Shown here: positions 30,882 through 38,849 of the stretch, piece after piece
Layout: each line of letters begins with the position of its first letter
How positions within the stretch are numbered: position 1 is the stretch's first letter
Made by a program: the position numbers and the translations under genes
DNA from: Pseudonocardia kujensis
GTDB taxonomy: Bacteria > Actinomycetota > Actinomycetes > Mycobacteriales > Pseudonocardiaceae
Length of the DNA stretch: 64,000 bases
Assembly (NCBI RefSeq): GCF_021283305.1
Contig: NZ_JAJSOK010000001.1
Coordinates: forward strand, 248,001-312,000
Reading direction: 5' to 3'
The notes under the pieces: generated by a model
What the model was told of the DNA's origin: nothing
What the model saw: the letters and a program-made list of their open reading frames with translations, nothing else
Database searches by the model: none

Positions 30882-31885
30882 ACACCTACCAGGCGGGCGT
30901 GCGGCTGCTGCCCAACGCGGTCACCGTGCTCGCGCTCTGCGCCGGGCTCTCCGCGGTCAACTTCGCACTGCACGGCCGGTTCGAGCTGTGCATCGCCGCT
31001 GCGGGCGCGGCCGCGCTGTGCGACGCCCTCGACGGCGGCCTCGCCCGCCTCCTCGACGCCAGCAGCCGCATCGGGCAGGAGCTGGACTCGCTGGCGGACC
31101 TGGTGTCCTTCGGCGTCGCGCCGGCGCTCGTCCTCTACATCTGGGCACTGCAGGGCACCCGGCTCGGCTGGGTGGTGGCGCTGATCTTCGCGGTCTGCAT
31201 GGCCCTGCGGCTGGCCCGCTTCAACACCCTGATCGACGACGAGGACCAGCCGCCGTTCGCCAAGGAGTTCTTCGTCGGCGTCCCGGCCCCGGCGGCGGCG
31301 CTCACGGCGGGCATCCCGCTGTACCTCTTCCTGCATTTCGGGCCGGGCTGGTGGTCGTCGCCGATCACGGTGGGGGTGTGGGCGCTGTGCACCGCGGCGC
31401 TGATGGTCAGCCGCATCCCCACGCTCTCCCTGAAGACGGCGCGGGTGCGGCCGCGGTGGATCGCGCCGCTGCTGGTGCTGGTCGGGGTGGCCGCGGCGAT
31501 CCTGCTGACCGCGCCGTTCCTCGGGATGGCCCTCATCGGCATCGGCTACCTGCTGCTCATCCCGTACACCGTCTACCGCTACAAGTGGCTGGAGCGGCAC
31601 CCGGAGGCGTGGGGCGTGCCGGTGCGCGAGCGTCGCGCCGTGGCCCGGGCCGCCCGCTCCGCCCGCCGGCTGGGCCTGCGGCCGCCGCTGCGCCGCCGGG
31701 TCGCCGGCCGGACGATGGCGGTCGCCCGCGGCATGGGCGGGATCGTGCGACGCCGCAGCGCCGAGGATCCCGTCGAGCCCTTCGACTCCGGCCCCTCGCG
31801 CCCGATCCGCCCGATGCGCCCGCTGGGCGGGCAGGCGCGCCGGATGCCCAGCACCGAACGACGCCGCGGGCTGCGGCGGCGCTGA
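30878..31885 (+). CDS. pssA: CDP-diacylglycerol--serine O-phosphatidyltransferase
   Basis: A 335-residue integral membrane enzyme producing phosphatidylserine for the overlapping psd upstream. The CDP-alcohol phosphotransferase signature is complete: CDALDGGLARLLDASSRIG then QELDSLADLVSFG (DG..AR...G...D...D). About seven hydrophobic helices are visible, e.g. VVALIFAVCMALRLARFN and WIAPLLVLVGVAAAILLTAP. The last about 85 residues are very basic (RRAVARAARSARRLGLRPPL, ending RRRGLRRR) and are longer than in minimal homologues. The stop codon lies inside the first unit of a 31-bp tandem repeat. Confidence 0.93.
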   Translation: MNTYQAGVRLLPNAVTVLALCAGLSAVNFALHGRFELCIAAAGAAALCDALDGGLARLLDASSRIGQELDSLADLVSFGVAPALVLYIWALQGTRLGWVVALIFAVCMALRLARFNTLIDDEDQPPFAKEFFVGVPAPAAALTAGIPLYLFLHFGPGWWSSPITVGVWALCTAALMVSRIPTLSLKTARVRPRWIAPLLVLVGVAAAILLTAPFLGMALIGIGYLLLIPYTVYRYKWLERHPEAWGVPVRERRAVARAARSARRLGLRPPLRRRVAGRTMAVARGMGGIVRRRSAEDPVEPFDSGPSRPIRPMRPLGGQARRMPSTERRRGLRRR

Positions 31886-32034
31886 GCGGAGCTTGCGAGC
31901 GAACCTCGGTGCTGAGCGGAGCTTGCGGAGCGAACCTCGGTGCTGAGCGAAGTTTGCGGAGCGAACCTCGGTGCTGAGCGGAGCTTGCGGAGCGAACCTC
32001 GGTGCTGAGCGGAGCTTGCGGAGCGGTCCTCTGC
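31881..32034. repeat. 31-bp tandem repeat, five copies
   Basis: Units GCTGAGCGGAGCTTGCGGAG + CGAACCTCGGT begin at 31881, 31911, 31942, 31973 and 32004. Copy 1 lacks one G, copy 3 has two changes and copy 5 diverges in the last third. The pssA stop TGA is inside copy 1. No arm-to-arm pairing longer than about 6 bp was found within a unit. Confidence 0.9.
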
Positions 32035-32078
32035 GCTGACCCGCGGGCGGGGTTCGGGCCGGTCGATACGGTTACCCG

Positions 32079-34424
32079 GTGCCCGTGATCACCTTGGTCG
32101 CCCGCCTCGCCACGTCCGCCGTCGACGCCCGGCGCGGGGTCGTGCGGCTCCACCCCGAGGTCCTCGACGCGCTGCACCTGCGCAGCTGGGACGCCGTCAC
32201 GCTCACCGGCGCCCGGGTCACCAGCGCCCTGGCCGTGGCCGGCGACCCGGCGGCCGCGGCCGGCCAGGCGCTGCTCGACGACGTCACGCTCTCCAATGCC
32301 GGCCTCACCGACGGGGCGTCCGTGGTCGTCGGGCCGGTGGCGGTGGCCCCGGCCCGGCGGGTGGTGCTCGCCGGCTCGCGGCTGGTGCGCAGCGCCGTCC
32401 CGCCGGCCACGGCCCGGCTCGCGCTGCTCGGCAAGGTCCTCACCGGGGGCGACGCGGTCTCCCTGCTGCCGCAGGACATCGCCCCGCCGCCCGGCGCCGA
32501 CGTCCCGAGGGCCCGCCGCGCCCTGGCGGCGGCGATCGGCGGGGCGTGGACCAGCGAGCTGGTCACCGTGTCGCAGACCGATCCGCCCGGGCCGGTCTCG
32601 GTGCACCCGACGACCGTCGTCGGCTGGCTGGACGGACCGACGACCGCGGACTCCCCGCAGGCCGAACCGAGGCCGTCGACCAGGCCGGCCGCGCCGCGGA
32701 CGGCCCCGGCACCCGCGGCGCCCGTTCCGGCCGAGACCACGGAGCCCCCGCTCCCGCTCGACGCCCTGGTCGGCCACACCGCGCAGGCGCGCCGGCTCGT
32801 CGAGTGGCTGGAGCTGACCTTCTCCCGGCCCGAGCTGCTGGTCCGGCTGGGCGGGACGCCCCGGCTCGGGGTGCTGGTGACCGGGCCCGAGGGCGTCGGC
32901 AAGACGACGCTGGTCCGCAGCGTCGCCGGCGCGGTCGGGGCCGAGACCGTGGAGCTGCCCGGTCCGGCGGTCGCGGCGCTGGAGGCGGCGTCGGCCGCGG
33001 TGCGGGTCCAGGAGTGCCTGACCCGGGCCCGCGGCGAGGCCGCGGCAGGACGGCCGGTGGTCCTGCTGGTCACGGACGTCGACGCGTTGCTGCCCGCCGC
33101 CTCGCCGCCGCCGCTCGCCACGCTGGTCCTCGACGGCCTGCGGGAGGCGGTGGGCACGCCGAACCTGGCCCTCGTCGCCACGACGGCCGCGCCCGAGGCC
33201 GTCGACCCCCGGCTGCGGGCGCCGGACCTGGCCGACCGGGAGCTGGGCCTGGGCCTGCCGGACGCGTCCGTGCGGGCGGACCTGCTGCGTCGGCTGCTCG
33301 CCGACGTCCCGCTCGCCGACGACGTCGACCTCGGCGCGGTCGCCGCGCGGGCCCCCGGGTTCGTCGTCGCCGACCTGGCCGCCGTCCGCCGCGAGGCCGC
33401 GGTGACGGCGGCGCTGCGGCACGGGGCCGGGAGCGGCCCGGACGACGTCCCCGCCCCGGCCGTCGCCGACGACGCCGCGCCAGGTCCGGCGGACCCTGCC
33501 CAGGCCCCGGCCGTCGTGGAGACCGACGGGGCCCGGATCGAGATGGCCGACCTGCTCGGCGCGGTGGGGTCGGTGCGCCCGATCTCCATGTCCTCCACCG
33601 GCACCCTGCAGACCGGCGGGATCACCCTGGACCAGGTCGGCGACATGACGGAGGTGAAGCAGGCGCTCACCGAGGCGGTGCTCTGGCCGCTGCGCTACCC
33701 GGACTCCTTCGCCCGGCTCGGCGTCGAGGCGCCGCGCGGCGTGCTGCTCTACGGCCCGCCCGGTGGTGGCAAGACCTTCCTGCTGCGTGCGCTCGCCGGG
33801 TCGGGGCAGCTGAACGTGTTCTCGGTGAAGGGCGCCGAGCTGCTGGACAAGTACGTCGGCGAGTCCGAGCGGGCGGTGCGCGAGCTGTTCCGCAAGGCCT
33901 CGGACGCGGCACCCGCGCTCGTGTTCCTCGACGAGGTCGACGCGCTGGCCCCGCGGCGGGGCGGCTCCACCGACTCCGGCGTGGCCGACCGGGTGGTCGC
34001 CGCCCTGCTCACGGAGCTCGACGGGGCGACGCCGCTGCGCGAGGTCGTGGTGGTCGGCGCGACCAACCGACCCGAGCTGGTCGATCCCGCGCTGCTGCGC
34101 CCCGGGCGGTTGGAGCGTCTGGTCTTCGTGCCGCCGCCCGACGCCGAGGCCCGCGCGGACATCCTGCGCGCCGCCGGCCGCAACACCCCGTTGGCCGCCG
34201 ACGTGGACCTCGCCGCGCTCGCCGCCGAGCTCGAGGGCTACTCGGCCGCCGACTGCGCCGCGGTGCTGCGCGAGGCCGCGCTCACCGCGATGCGGGAGTC
34301 GCTCGACGCCACCGAGGTCACGGCCGCGCACCTGGACAAGGCCCGCCGGGCCGTCCCGCCGAGCCTCGACCCGGTGCAGGTCGCCGAGCTGGAGGCGTAC
34401 GCCGCCCGGCGCGCCGCGGACTGA
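32079..34424 (+). CDS. Cdc48/p97-like tandem AAA+ ATPase (Rv0435c-like)
   Basis: A 781-residue ATPase. The first about 180 residues form a double-psi-barrel-like N domain (ITLVARLATSAVDARRGVVR). D1 has GVLVTGPEGVGKTTLVRS but a weak Walker B (VLLVTDVDALLPA) and lacks a clear arginine finger. D2 is canonical: GVLLYGPPGGGKTFLLRALA, SEKYVGESE-like LDKYVGESERAVRELF, PALVFLDEVDALAPRR and NRPELVDPALLRPGRLERLV. It probably forms hexamers that unfold substrates; substrates are unknown. The order psd-pssA-ATPase equals Rv0437c-Rv0436c-Rv0435c. The GTG at 32079 was used; a GTG two codons later is equally possible. Confidence 0.9.
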   Translation: MPVITLVARLATSAVDARRGVVRLHPEVLDALHLRSWDAVTLTGARVTSALAVAGDPAAAAGQALLDDVTLSNAGLTDGASVVVGPVAVAPARRVVLAGSRLVRSAVPPATARLALLGKVLTGGDAVSLLPQDIAPPPGADVPRARRALAAAIGGAWTSELVTVSQTDPPGPVSVHPTTVVGWLDGPTTADSPQAEPRPSTRPAAPRTAPAPAAPVPAETTEPPLPLDALVGHTAQARRLVEWLELTFSRPELLVRLGGTPRLGVLVTGPEGVGKTTLVRSVAGAVGAETVELPGPAVAALEAASAAVRVQECLTRARGEAAAGRPVVLLVTDVDALLPAASPPPLATLVLDGLREAVGTPNLALVATTAAPEAVDPRLRAPDLADRELGLGLPDASVRADLLRRLLADVPLADDVDLGAVAARAPGFVVADLAAVRREAAVTAALRHGAGSGPDDVPAPAVADDAAPGPADPAQAPAVVETDGARIEMADLLGAVGSVRPISMSSTGTLQTGGITLDQVGDMTEVKQALTEAVLWPLRYPDSFARLGVEAPRGVLLYGPPGGGKTFLLRALAGSGQLNVFSVKGAELLDKYVGESERAVRELFRKASDAAPALVFLDEVDALAPRRGGSTDSGVADRVVAALLTELDGATPLREVVVVGATNRPELVDPALLRPGRLERLVFVPPPDAEARADILRAAGRNTPLAADVDLAALAAELEGYSAADCAAVLREAALTAMRESLDATEVTAAHLDKARRAVPPSLDPVQVAELEAYAARRAAD

Positions 34425-34472
34425 CCGGGCCCTCGACGGCGTGCGCTGGGGAGCGGATCGGTCTGTGGGGTG

Positions 34473-35114
34473 CTACTTGGCCTTGTAGTCCTTGGTGACG
34501 ATCACGATGAGGCCGGGGCTGGCGTCCTCGATGCCCTGGAAGCGCGGCTCCGCGCGCAGCCCGTACTCCTGCGCCAGCCGGTCGGCCGAGGCCTGCTCGC
34601 TGGTGCCCGGCCGGTAGTAGACCGTGCTGGTCGGGATCACGCCGTAGGGGTAGCCGGTGGTGTCGGTGACCGTCCAGCCGCCGTTGCGGAAGTCCGACGC
34701 GGCCCGCGCGGCCAGACCCTCGACCGTGCTGTTGTTGTAGACGCGCAGCGGCAGCGTCGGGGCGGACTCGACGCCGCCGATCCCACCGACACCTTCGGCG
34801 GCGCCACTGCCGCTGCCGAAGCTGCCCGCCGCGACCGGGGGCGCGACCGGCGCCGGGGTGCCGATCGGCGCGAGCTCCGTGGGCGTGGCCGGGAAGGAGG
34901 GCAGCGGGACCTCGTCCGTGCCCGAGCCCGGTGCGGGGGTCGCCGGGGCGACCGAGGCGGTGGGCGGGGCCGCGGCGGAGCCCGATCCGTCGTCCGAGCC
35001 CCCGCCCCCGGTGCCCAGCGAGACCAGCCCGATGACGGCGGCGATCACGGCGACGCCGACGAGCGCGATGCCGCCGACCTTCAGCGGTGACGGTCCGGAC
35101 GCGGGTGCGGTCAC
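34473..35114 (-). CDS. LytR_C-domain membrane protein (Rv0431-like)
   Basis: A 213-residue protein with an N-terminal membrane anchor (VGGIALVGVAVIAAVIGLVSL) at about 13-33, a Gly/Ser/Pro/Ala-rich extracellular linker, and a C-terminal LytR_C domain (LPLRVYNNSTVEGLAARAAS, GWTVTDTTGYPYGVIPTSTV, EYGLRAEPRFQGIEDASPGL). LytR_C domains occur on cell-envelope LytR-CpsA-Psr proteins; this one has no catalytic LCP domain. It lies in the same neighbourhood as Rv0431 of M. tuberculosis. The start GTG at 35114 is 48 bases after the DUF3263 stop. Confidence 0.85.
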   Translation of the reverse strand: MTAPASGPSPLKVGGIALVGVAVIAAVIGLVSLGTGGGGSDDGSGSAAAPPTASVAPATPAPGSGTDEVPLPSFPATPTELAPIGTPAPVAPPVAAGSFGSGSGAAEGVGGIGGVESAPTLPLRVYNNSTVEGLAARAASDFRNGGWTVTDTTGYPYGVIPTSTVYYRPGTSEQASADRLAQEYGLRAEPRFQGIEDASPGLIVIVTKDYKAK

Positions 35115-35162
35115 GTCAGTCCTCCGGTGCGGGGGCGGCGGGCGGGGCGGACGGGGTGGCGG

Positions 35163-35471
35163 TCACCACGGCTCCATGCCGAGCCGGCGGGCGGCCCGGG
35201 TGCGCTGCCGGCTGGCGCGCAGCCGGCGGAGGCGCTTGACCAGCAGGGGGTCGGCGGCGAGCGCCTCAGGGGTGTCGACCAGCGCGTTGAGCACCTGGTA
35301 GTAGCGGGTGGCCGACATGTCGAACAGCTCGCGGATGGCCTGTTCCTTGGCCCCCTGGTACTTCCACCACTGACCCTCGAAGGCGAGGATCTCGCGCTCG
35401 CGCCGGTCCAGCTCGCGGACCGGCGGGCCGGCGGGACGGTTCGTCCCGCTGGTTTCCGTGGCGGACTCCAT
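35163..35471 (-). CDS. DUF3263 protein
   Basis: A 102-residue protein of the actinobacterial DUF3263 family (Rv0430 type). The core [20 protein letters not shown] ... [20 protein letters not shown] has a helix-turn-helix look, and the tail [18 protein letters not shown] is strongly basic, which suggests DNA binding (inference). The ATG at 35471 has GGGAGC upstream. It sits before the LytR_C gene and is divergent from def. Confidence 0.88.
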   Translation of the reverse strand: MESATETSGTNRPAGPPVRELDRREREILAFEGQWWKYQGAKEQAIRELFDMSATRYYQVLNALVDTPEALAADPLLVKRLRRLRASRQRTRAARRLGMEPW

Positions 35472-35655
35472 CACGCTCCCTGCACAGTCGCTCCGACGCG
35501 GAATGACACGGCTGTCATTCGCGGGCGCCATTGAACCACGATGGACCGACGGAAACGGGGCGGACGCGCCACCCGGCGGCGTGAATCGCCGGACCGTCCC
35601 GCAGCGGGACCGGGCGGACGCCGGAGAGGTCCGGGACGGACATTACTGTCTCGGT

Positions 35656-36228
35656 GTGGCCGTCCGTCCCATCGTCATCATCGGTGATCCCGTCCTGCAC
35701 ACGCCCACCCGCCCCGTCGAGACGTACGACGACGGGTTGCGCGCCCTGGTCGCGGACATGTTCGACACCATGGCGGCGGCGCACGGGGTGGGGCTCGCGG
35801 CCAACCAGGTCGGCGTCGGGCTGCGCGTGTTCGTCTACGACTGCCCCGACGAGGAGTCCCGCACGATGCGCCGGGGCGTGGTCGTGAACCCGGTGCTCAC
35901 GACCTCGGAGAAGCCGCAGGGCATGCCCGACCCGGACGAGGACGACGAGGGCTGCCTCTCCGTCCCCGGCGAGCAGTTCCCGACCGGGCGGGCCGACTGG
36001 GCCAGGGTCACCGGCACGGACGAGTTCGGTGAGCCCGTCGAGGTCGAGGGCAAGGGTTTCCTCGCCCGCTGCCTGCAGCACGAGACCGACCACCTCGACG
36101 GCGTCCTCTACGTGGACCGCCTCGTGGGCCGCAACCAGCGCGCCGCCAAGAAGATGCTGCGCAAGCACGGCTGGGGCGAGCCCGGCCGCACCTGGGACCC
36201 CGCCACCCAGCAGGCCGAGGAGGTCTGA
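35656..36228 (+). CDS. def: Peptide deformylase
   Basis: A 190-residue deformylase that removes formyl groups from nascent proteins using a divalent metal. All three motifs are present: [10 protein letters not shown] (motif 1), EGCLSVPG (motif 2, the Cys is a metal ligand) and QHETDHLDG (motif 3, HExxH). The C-terminal extension ([20 protein letters not shown]) is actinobacterial. The GTG at 35656 gives a normal N-terminus ([20 protein letters not shown]). Divergent from DUF3263, as in M. tuberculosis. Confidence 0.96.
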   Translation: MAVRPIVIIGDPVLHTPTRPVETYDDGLRALVADMFDTMAAAHGVGLAANQVGVGLRVFVYDCPDEESRTMRRGVVVNPVLTTSEKPQGMPDPDEDDEGCLSVPGEQFPTGRADWARVTGTDEFGEPVEVEGKGFLARCLQHETDHLDGVLYVDRLVGRNQRAAKKMLRKHGWGEPGRTWDPATQQAEEV

Positions 36229-36283
36229 CCGCGGCTGCGGGCCCCCACCCGTGACCGGGAACACCCGGCGCCGTCGACCCGTT

Positions 36284-36315
36284 GAGCCTCCTGCAACGCT
36301 GTAATCAGGAGGCTC
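36284..36315 (+). promoter_or_regulatory. Inverted repeat that covers the ribosome site of the HtrA-like gene
   Basis: GAGCCTCCTG (36284-36293) pairs perfectly with CAGGAGGCTC (36306-36315) across 12 bases. The right arm contains the Shine-Dalgarno AGGAGG (36307-36312) of the gene that starts at 36319. In RNA it would hide that site; as DNA it could be an operator, since TGTAAT at 36300-36305 resembles a -10. Confidence 0.6.
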
Positions 36316-36318
36316 GCC

Positions 36319-37218
36319 ATGGAGGAGCTCGACGCCTACTCCCGCACGGTCAGCACGGTCGCCGCGGAGCTCACGCCCCGCGTGGCGGCCGTCCGCTTCG
36401 GCCGCGGCTCCGGCTCGGCGGTCGTGGTCGCGCCCGGGGAACTGCTGACGAACGCGCACGTCGTGGGCCGGTCGACCGGCGGCCGGGCCGACTTCGCCGA
36501 CGGCGCCCAGGTCCCGGTCCGGGTGGCCGGCTCGGACCCGCTCTCCGATCTCGCGCTGCTGCGCGCCGACGGGCCGCTGCCCGAGCCCGCGCGGCTCGGC
36601 GAGGCGGACGCGCTCGTCGTCGGGCAGCTCGTGGTCGCGGTCGGGAACCCGCTGGGGCTGGCCGGCTCGGTGACGGCCGGGGTGGTGAGCGCACTCGGCC
36701 GGGCCCTGCCCACCCGCGACGGGTCCGCGGGTCGGGTGGTGGAGGACGTCATCCAGACCGACGCCGCGCTCAACCCCGGCAACTCCGGGGGAGCGCTCGC
36801 CGACGCCCGCGGCCGCGTCGTGGGGATCAACACCGCGGTCGCCGGGACCGGCCTGGGCCTGGCCGTGCCGATCAACGCGACCACCCGCCGGATCGTGGAG
36901 ACGCTGCGCCGCGAGGGTCGGGTGCGGCGCGCCTACCTCGGCGTCGTCGGCGCCCCGGCGCCGGTGCCCACCGTGGTCGCGGACCGGTACGGGCGGCGCA
37001 ACGGGCTGCGGCTCGCCGAGGTGGTCAGCGGCAGCCCGGCCGACCGGGCCGGGCTGCGCCGCGGTGATCTCGTGCTCGACGTCGGGCGCACGCCGGTCGA
37101 GGACGCCCAGGGCATCCAGCGCCAGCTGTTCGGCGACGCCATCGGCGTGCCGCTGCCGGTGACGGTGCTGCGCAACGGGGCGATGGTCGACGTCGTCGCG
37201 GTGCCGACGGAGCTGTGA
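36319..37218 (+). CDS. HtrA/DegP-like trypsin-fold serine protease with PDZ domain, no signal peptide
   Basis: A 299-residue protease. The catalytic triad is visible as H47 (LLTNAHVVG), D77 (DPLSDLALL) and S156 (ALNPGNSGGAL). A PDZ domain follows (YLGVVGAPAP ... GLRLAEVVSGSPADRAGLRRGDLVLDVGRTPV). Unlike most actinobacterial HtrA proteins it has neither a signal peptide nor an N-terminal membrane anchor: the chain begins MEELDAYSRTVSTVAAELTP. It may therefore act in the cytoplasm or leave by a non-classical route. The ribosome site is held in a perfect hairpin (36284-36315), suggesting translational control. Confidence 0.9.
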   Translation: MEELDAYSRTVSTVAAELTPRVAAVRFGRGSGSAVVVAPGELLTNAHVVGRSTGGRADFADGAQVPVRVAGSDPLSDLALLRADGPLPEPARLGEADALVVGQLVVAVGNPLGLAGSVTAGVVSALGRALPTRDGSAGRVVEDVIQTDAALNPGNSGGALADARGRVVGINTAVAGTGLGLAVPINATTRRIVETLRREGRVRRAYLGVVGAPAPVPTVVADRYGRRNGLRLAEVVSGSPADRAGLRRGDLVLDVGRTPVEDAQGIQRQLFGDAIGVPLPVTVLRNGAMVDVVAVPTEL

Positions 37219-37253
37219 GAACGGGCGCCGGGAACGGGGCGCCGAGAACGCGG

Positions 37254-37283
37254 GGGCGGCGGGCGCCCCGGCACCCGCCGCCC
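37254..37283. terminator. Hairpin between convergent genes
   Basis: GGGCGGCGGG and CCCGCCGCCC pair perfectly around 10 bases, 36 bases past the protease stop and before the end of the convergent reductase gene. Confidence 0.55.
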
Positions 37284-37305
37284 TCCCCGGCCGCTCAGGA
37301 GCTGA

Positions 37306-37740
37306 TCAGGACTTCGGGTCCAGCACGAACACCGGGATCTCCCGGTCCGTCTTCTCCTGGTACTCCGCGTACGGCGGGTAGGCCTGGACAGCGCGCTCCC
37401 ACCAGACGGCGCGCTCCTCGCCGTCGACCTCGCGGGCGACGTAGGTCTTCGTGTCGGTCCCGTCCTGGAGCGGGAACTCCGGGTGCGCCTTGATGTTGTG
37501 GTACCAGACCGGGTGCTCGGGGGCCCCGCCCTTCGACGCGACGACCGCGTAGCTGCCGTCGTGCTCCACGCGCATCACGGGGGTGTAGCGCAGCTTCCCG
37601 CTCTTCGCGCCGCGCAGTGTCAGCAGCACGACCGGCCTGCCGAGGACGTCGACGCCCTCGGTCGTGCCCGTCTCCAGGATCTTCTTCGTCTGGTCCTGCA
37701 CCCAGCCCTCCGGGCTGAGCTCCACCTTCTCATCCGCCAT
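37306..37740 (-). CDS. Deazaflavin (F420)-dependent nitroreductase-family protein
   Basis: A 144-residue protein of the Ddn/FDOR split-barrel family: [54 protein letters not shown] and [20 protein letters not shown]. Members use reduced F420 on varied small molecules; the substrate here is unknown. The ATG at 37740 has GGAG close upstream. Divergent from thiD. Confidence 0.9.
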   Translation of the reverse strand: MADEKVELSPEGWVQDQTKKILETGTTEGVDVLGRPVVLLTLRGAKSGKLRYTPVMRVEHDGSYAVVASKGGAPEHPVWYHNIKAHPEFPLQDGTDTKTYVAREVDGEERAVWWERAVQAYPPYAEYQEKTDREIPVFVLDPKS

Positions 37741-37806
37741 GTCTCCAGTGAACCGGATCATCCGCCGGCGCATTCCACCGCCCGTGCCGCGGGCTACCGT
37801 CCTCCC

Positions 37807-38667
37807 ATGCCCGAACCGTCCCTCGGCACCACCCCGCCCCGCGTCATGACGATCGCGGGCACCGACTCCGGCGGCGGTGCCGGCATCGCCGCCGACCTGC
37901 GCGCCTTCGCGGCGTGCGGGGTGCACGGCTGCCTCGCCGTCTGCGCCGTCACGGTGCAGAACTCGGTCGGGGTGACGGGCGTGCACACGATCCCGCCGGA
38001 GACCGTCGCCGCGCAGATCACCACCGTGGCGTCGGACATCGGGCTCGACGCGGCCAAGACCGGCATGCTCGCCGGCGCCGAGATCATCGAGGCGGTGGCG
38101 GCGGCCTGCGACGCGAACGGCATCGGGGCGGACGGGCGGACACCCCTGGTCGTCGACCCGGTCGCGGCCTCCATGCACGGCGACCAGCTGCTCGCCGACT
38201 CCGCCCTCGACGCCTTCCGTGGCCTGCTGTTCCCGCGCGCCACCCTGGTGACCCCGAACCTCGACGAGGTGCGGCTGCTCATCGGCATCGACGTGCACGA
38301 CCGCGAGGCCCAGTACGCCGCGGCGAAGGAGCTGCACGCCCTCGGCCCGCGGGCGGTGCTCGTCAAGGGCGGGCACCTGGCCGAGGACACCGACGGCTGC
38401 GTCGACCTGTTCTTCGACGGCGAGTCCTTCACCGAGCTGCCGGGCCCGCGCTTCGCGACCGGACACACCCACGGCGGGGGCGACTCGCTGGCCGCAGCGA
38501 TCGCGTCCGGCCTCGCCCGGGGGCTGGCGCTACCGGAGGCGGTCGAGTTCGGCAAGCGCTACATCGTCGAGGCTGTGCGGCACGCCTATCCACTCGGTCA
38601 GGGGCACGGTCCCGTCTCGCCGTTGTGGGCCGTTCGCCCCTGGTGGGACGCTCCGCCATCGGTGTGA
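37807..38667 (+). CDS. thiD: Hydroxymethylpyrimidine/phosphomethylpyrimidine kinase ThiD
   Basis: A 286-residue ribokinase-fold enzyme that phosphorylates HMP and HMP-P for thiamine synthesis. Motifs: [65 protein letters not shown] and the C-terminal [20 protein letters not shown] with the catalytic Asp (family GxGD). No thiE or TPP riboswitch is adjacent, so it is probably a stand-alone copy. Confidence 0.93.
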   Translation: MPEPSLGTTPPRVMTIAGTDSGGGAGIAADLRAFAACGVHGCLAVCAVTVQNSVGVTGVHTIPPETVAAQITTVASDIGLDAAKTGMLAGAEIIEAVAAACDANGIGADGRTPLVVDPVAASMHGDQLLADSALDAFRGLLFPRATLVTPNLDEVRLLIGIDVHDREAQYAAAKELHALGPRAVLVKGGHLAEDTDGCVDLFFDGESFTELPGPRFATGHTHGGGDSLAAAIASGLARGLALPEAVEFGKRYIVEAVRHAYPLGQGHGPVSPLWAVRPWWDAPPSV

Positions 38668-38771
38668 ACGTTCGTTCGCTCAGAAACCGGTACCCGGGGA
38701 ACGAACCGCAGCTGCGGTGTGTTTCGCCGGCAACCGGCCGCTGGAGCGGAGACGCCGATCGATGCGATCGA

Positions 38772-38790
38772 CTTAGGGCACGCTAACCTG
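38772..38790 (+). promoter_or_regulatory. Candidate DtxR/IdeR-type iron box upstream of molybdenum hydroxylase
   Basis: TTAGGGCACGCTAACCTGC matches the IdeR consensus TTAGGTTAGGCTAACCTAA at 14 of 19 positions, with the TTAGG and GCTAACCT halves intact. It lies 59 bases before the ATG of the large-subunit gene. Confidence 0.4.
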
Positions 38791-38849
38791 CAGGTCAGGG
38801 GCCTGCGGCAGGTCGCACGGCGCCGCCCGCGGGGCTAGTGTCGCGCCCG

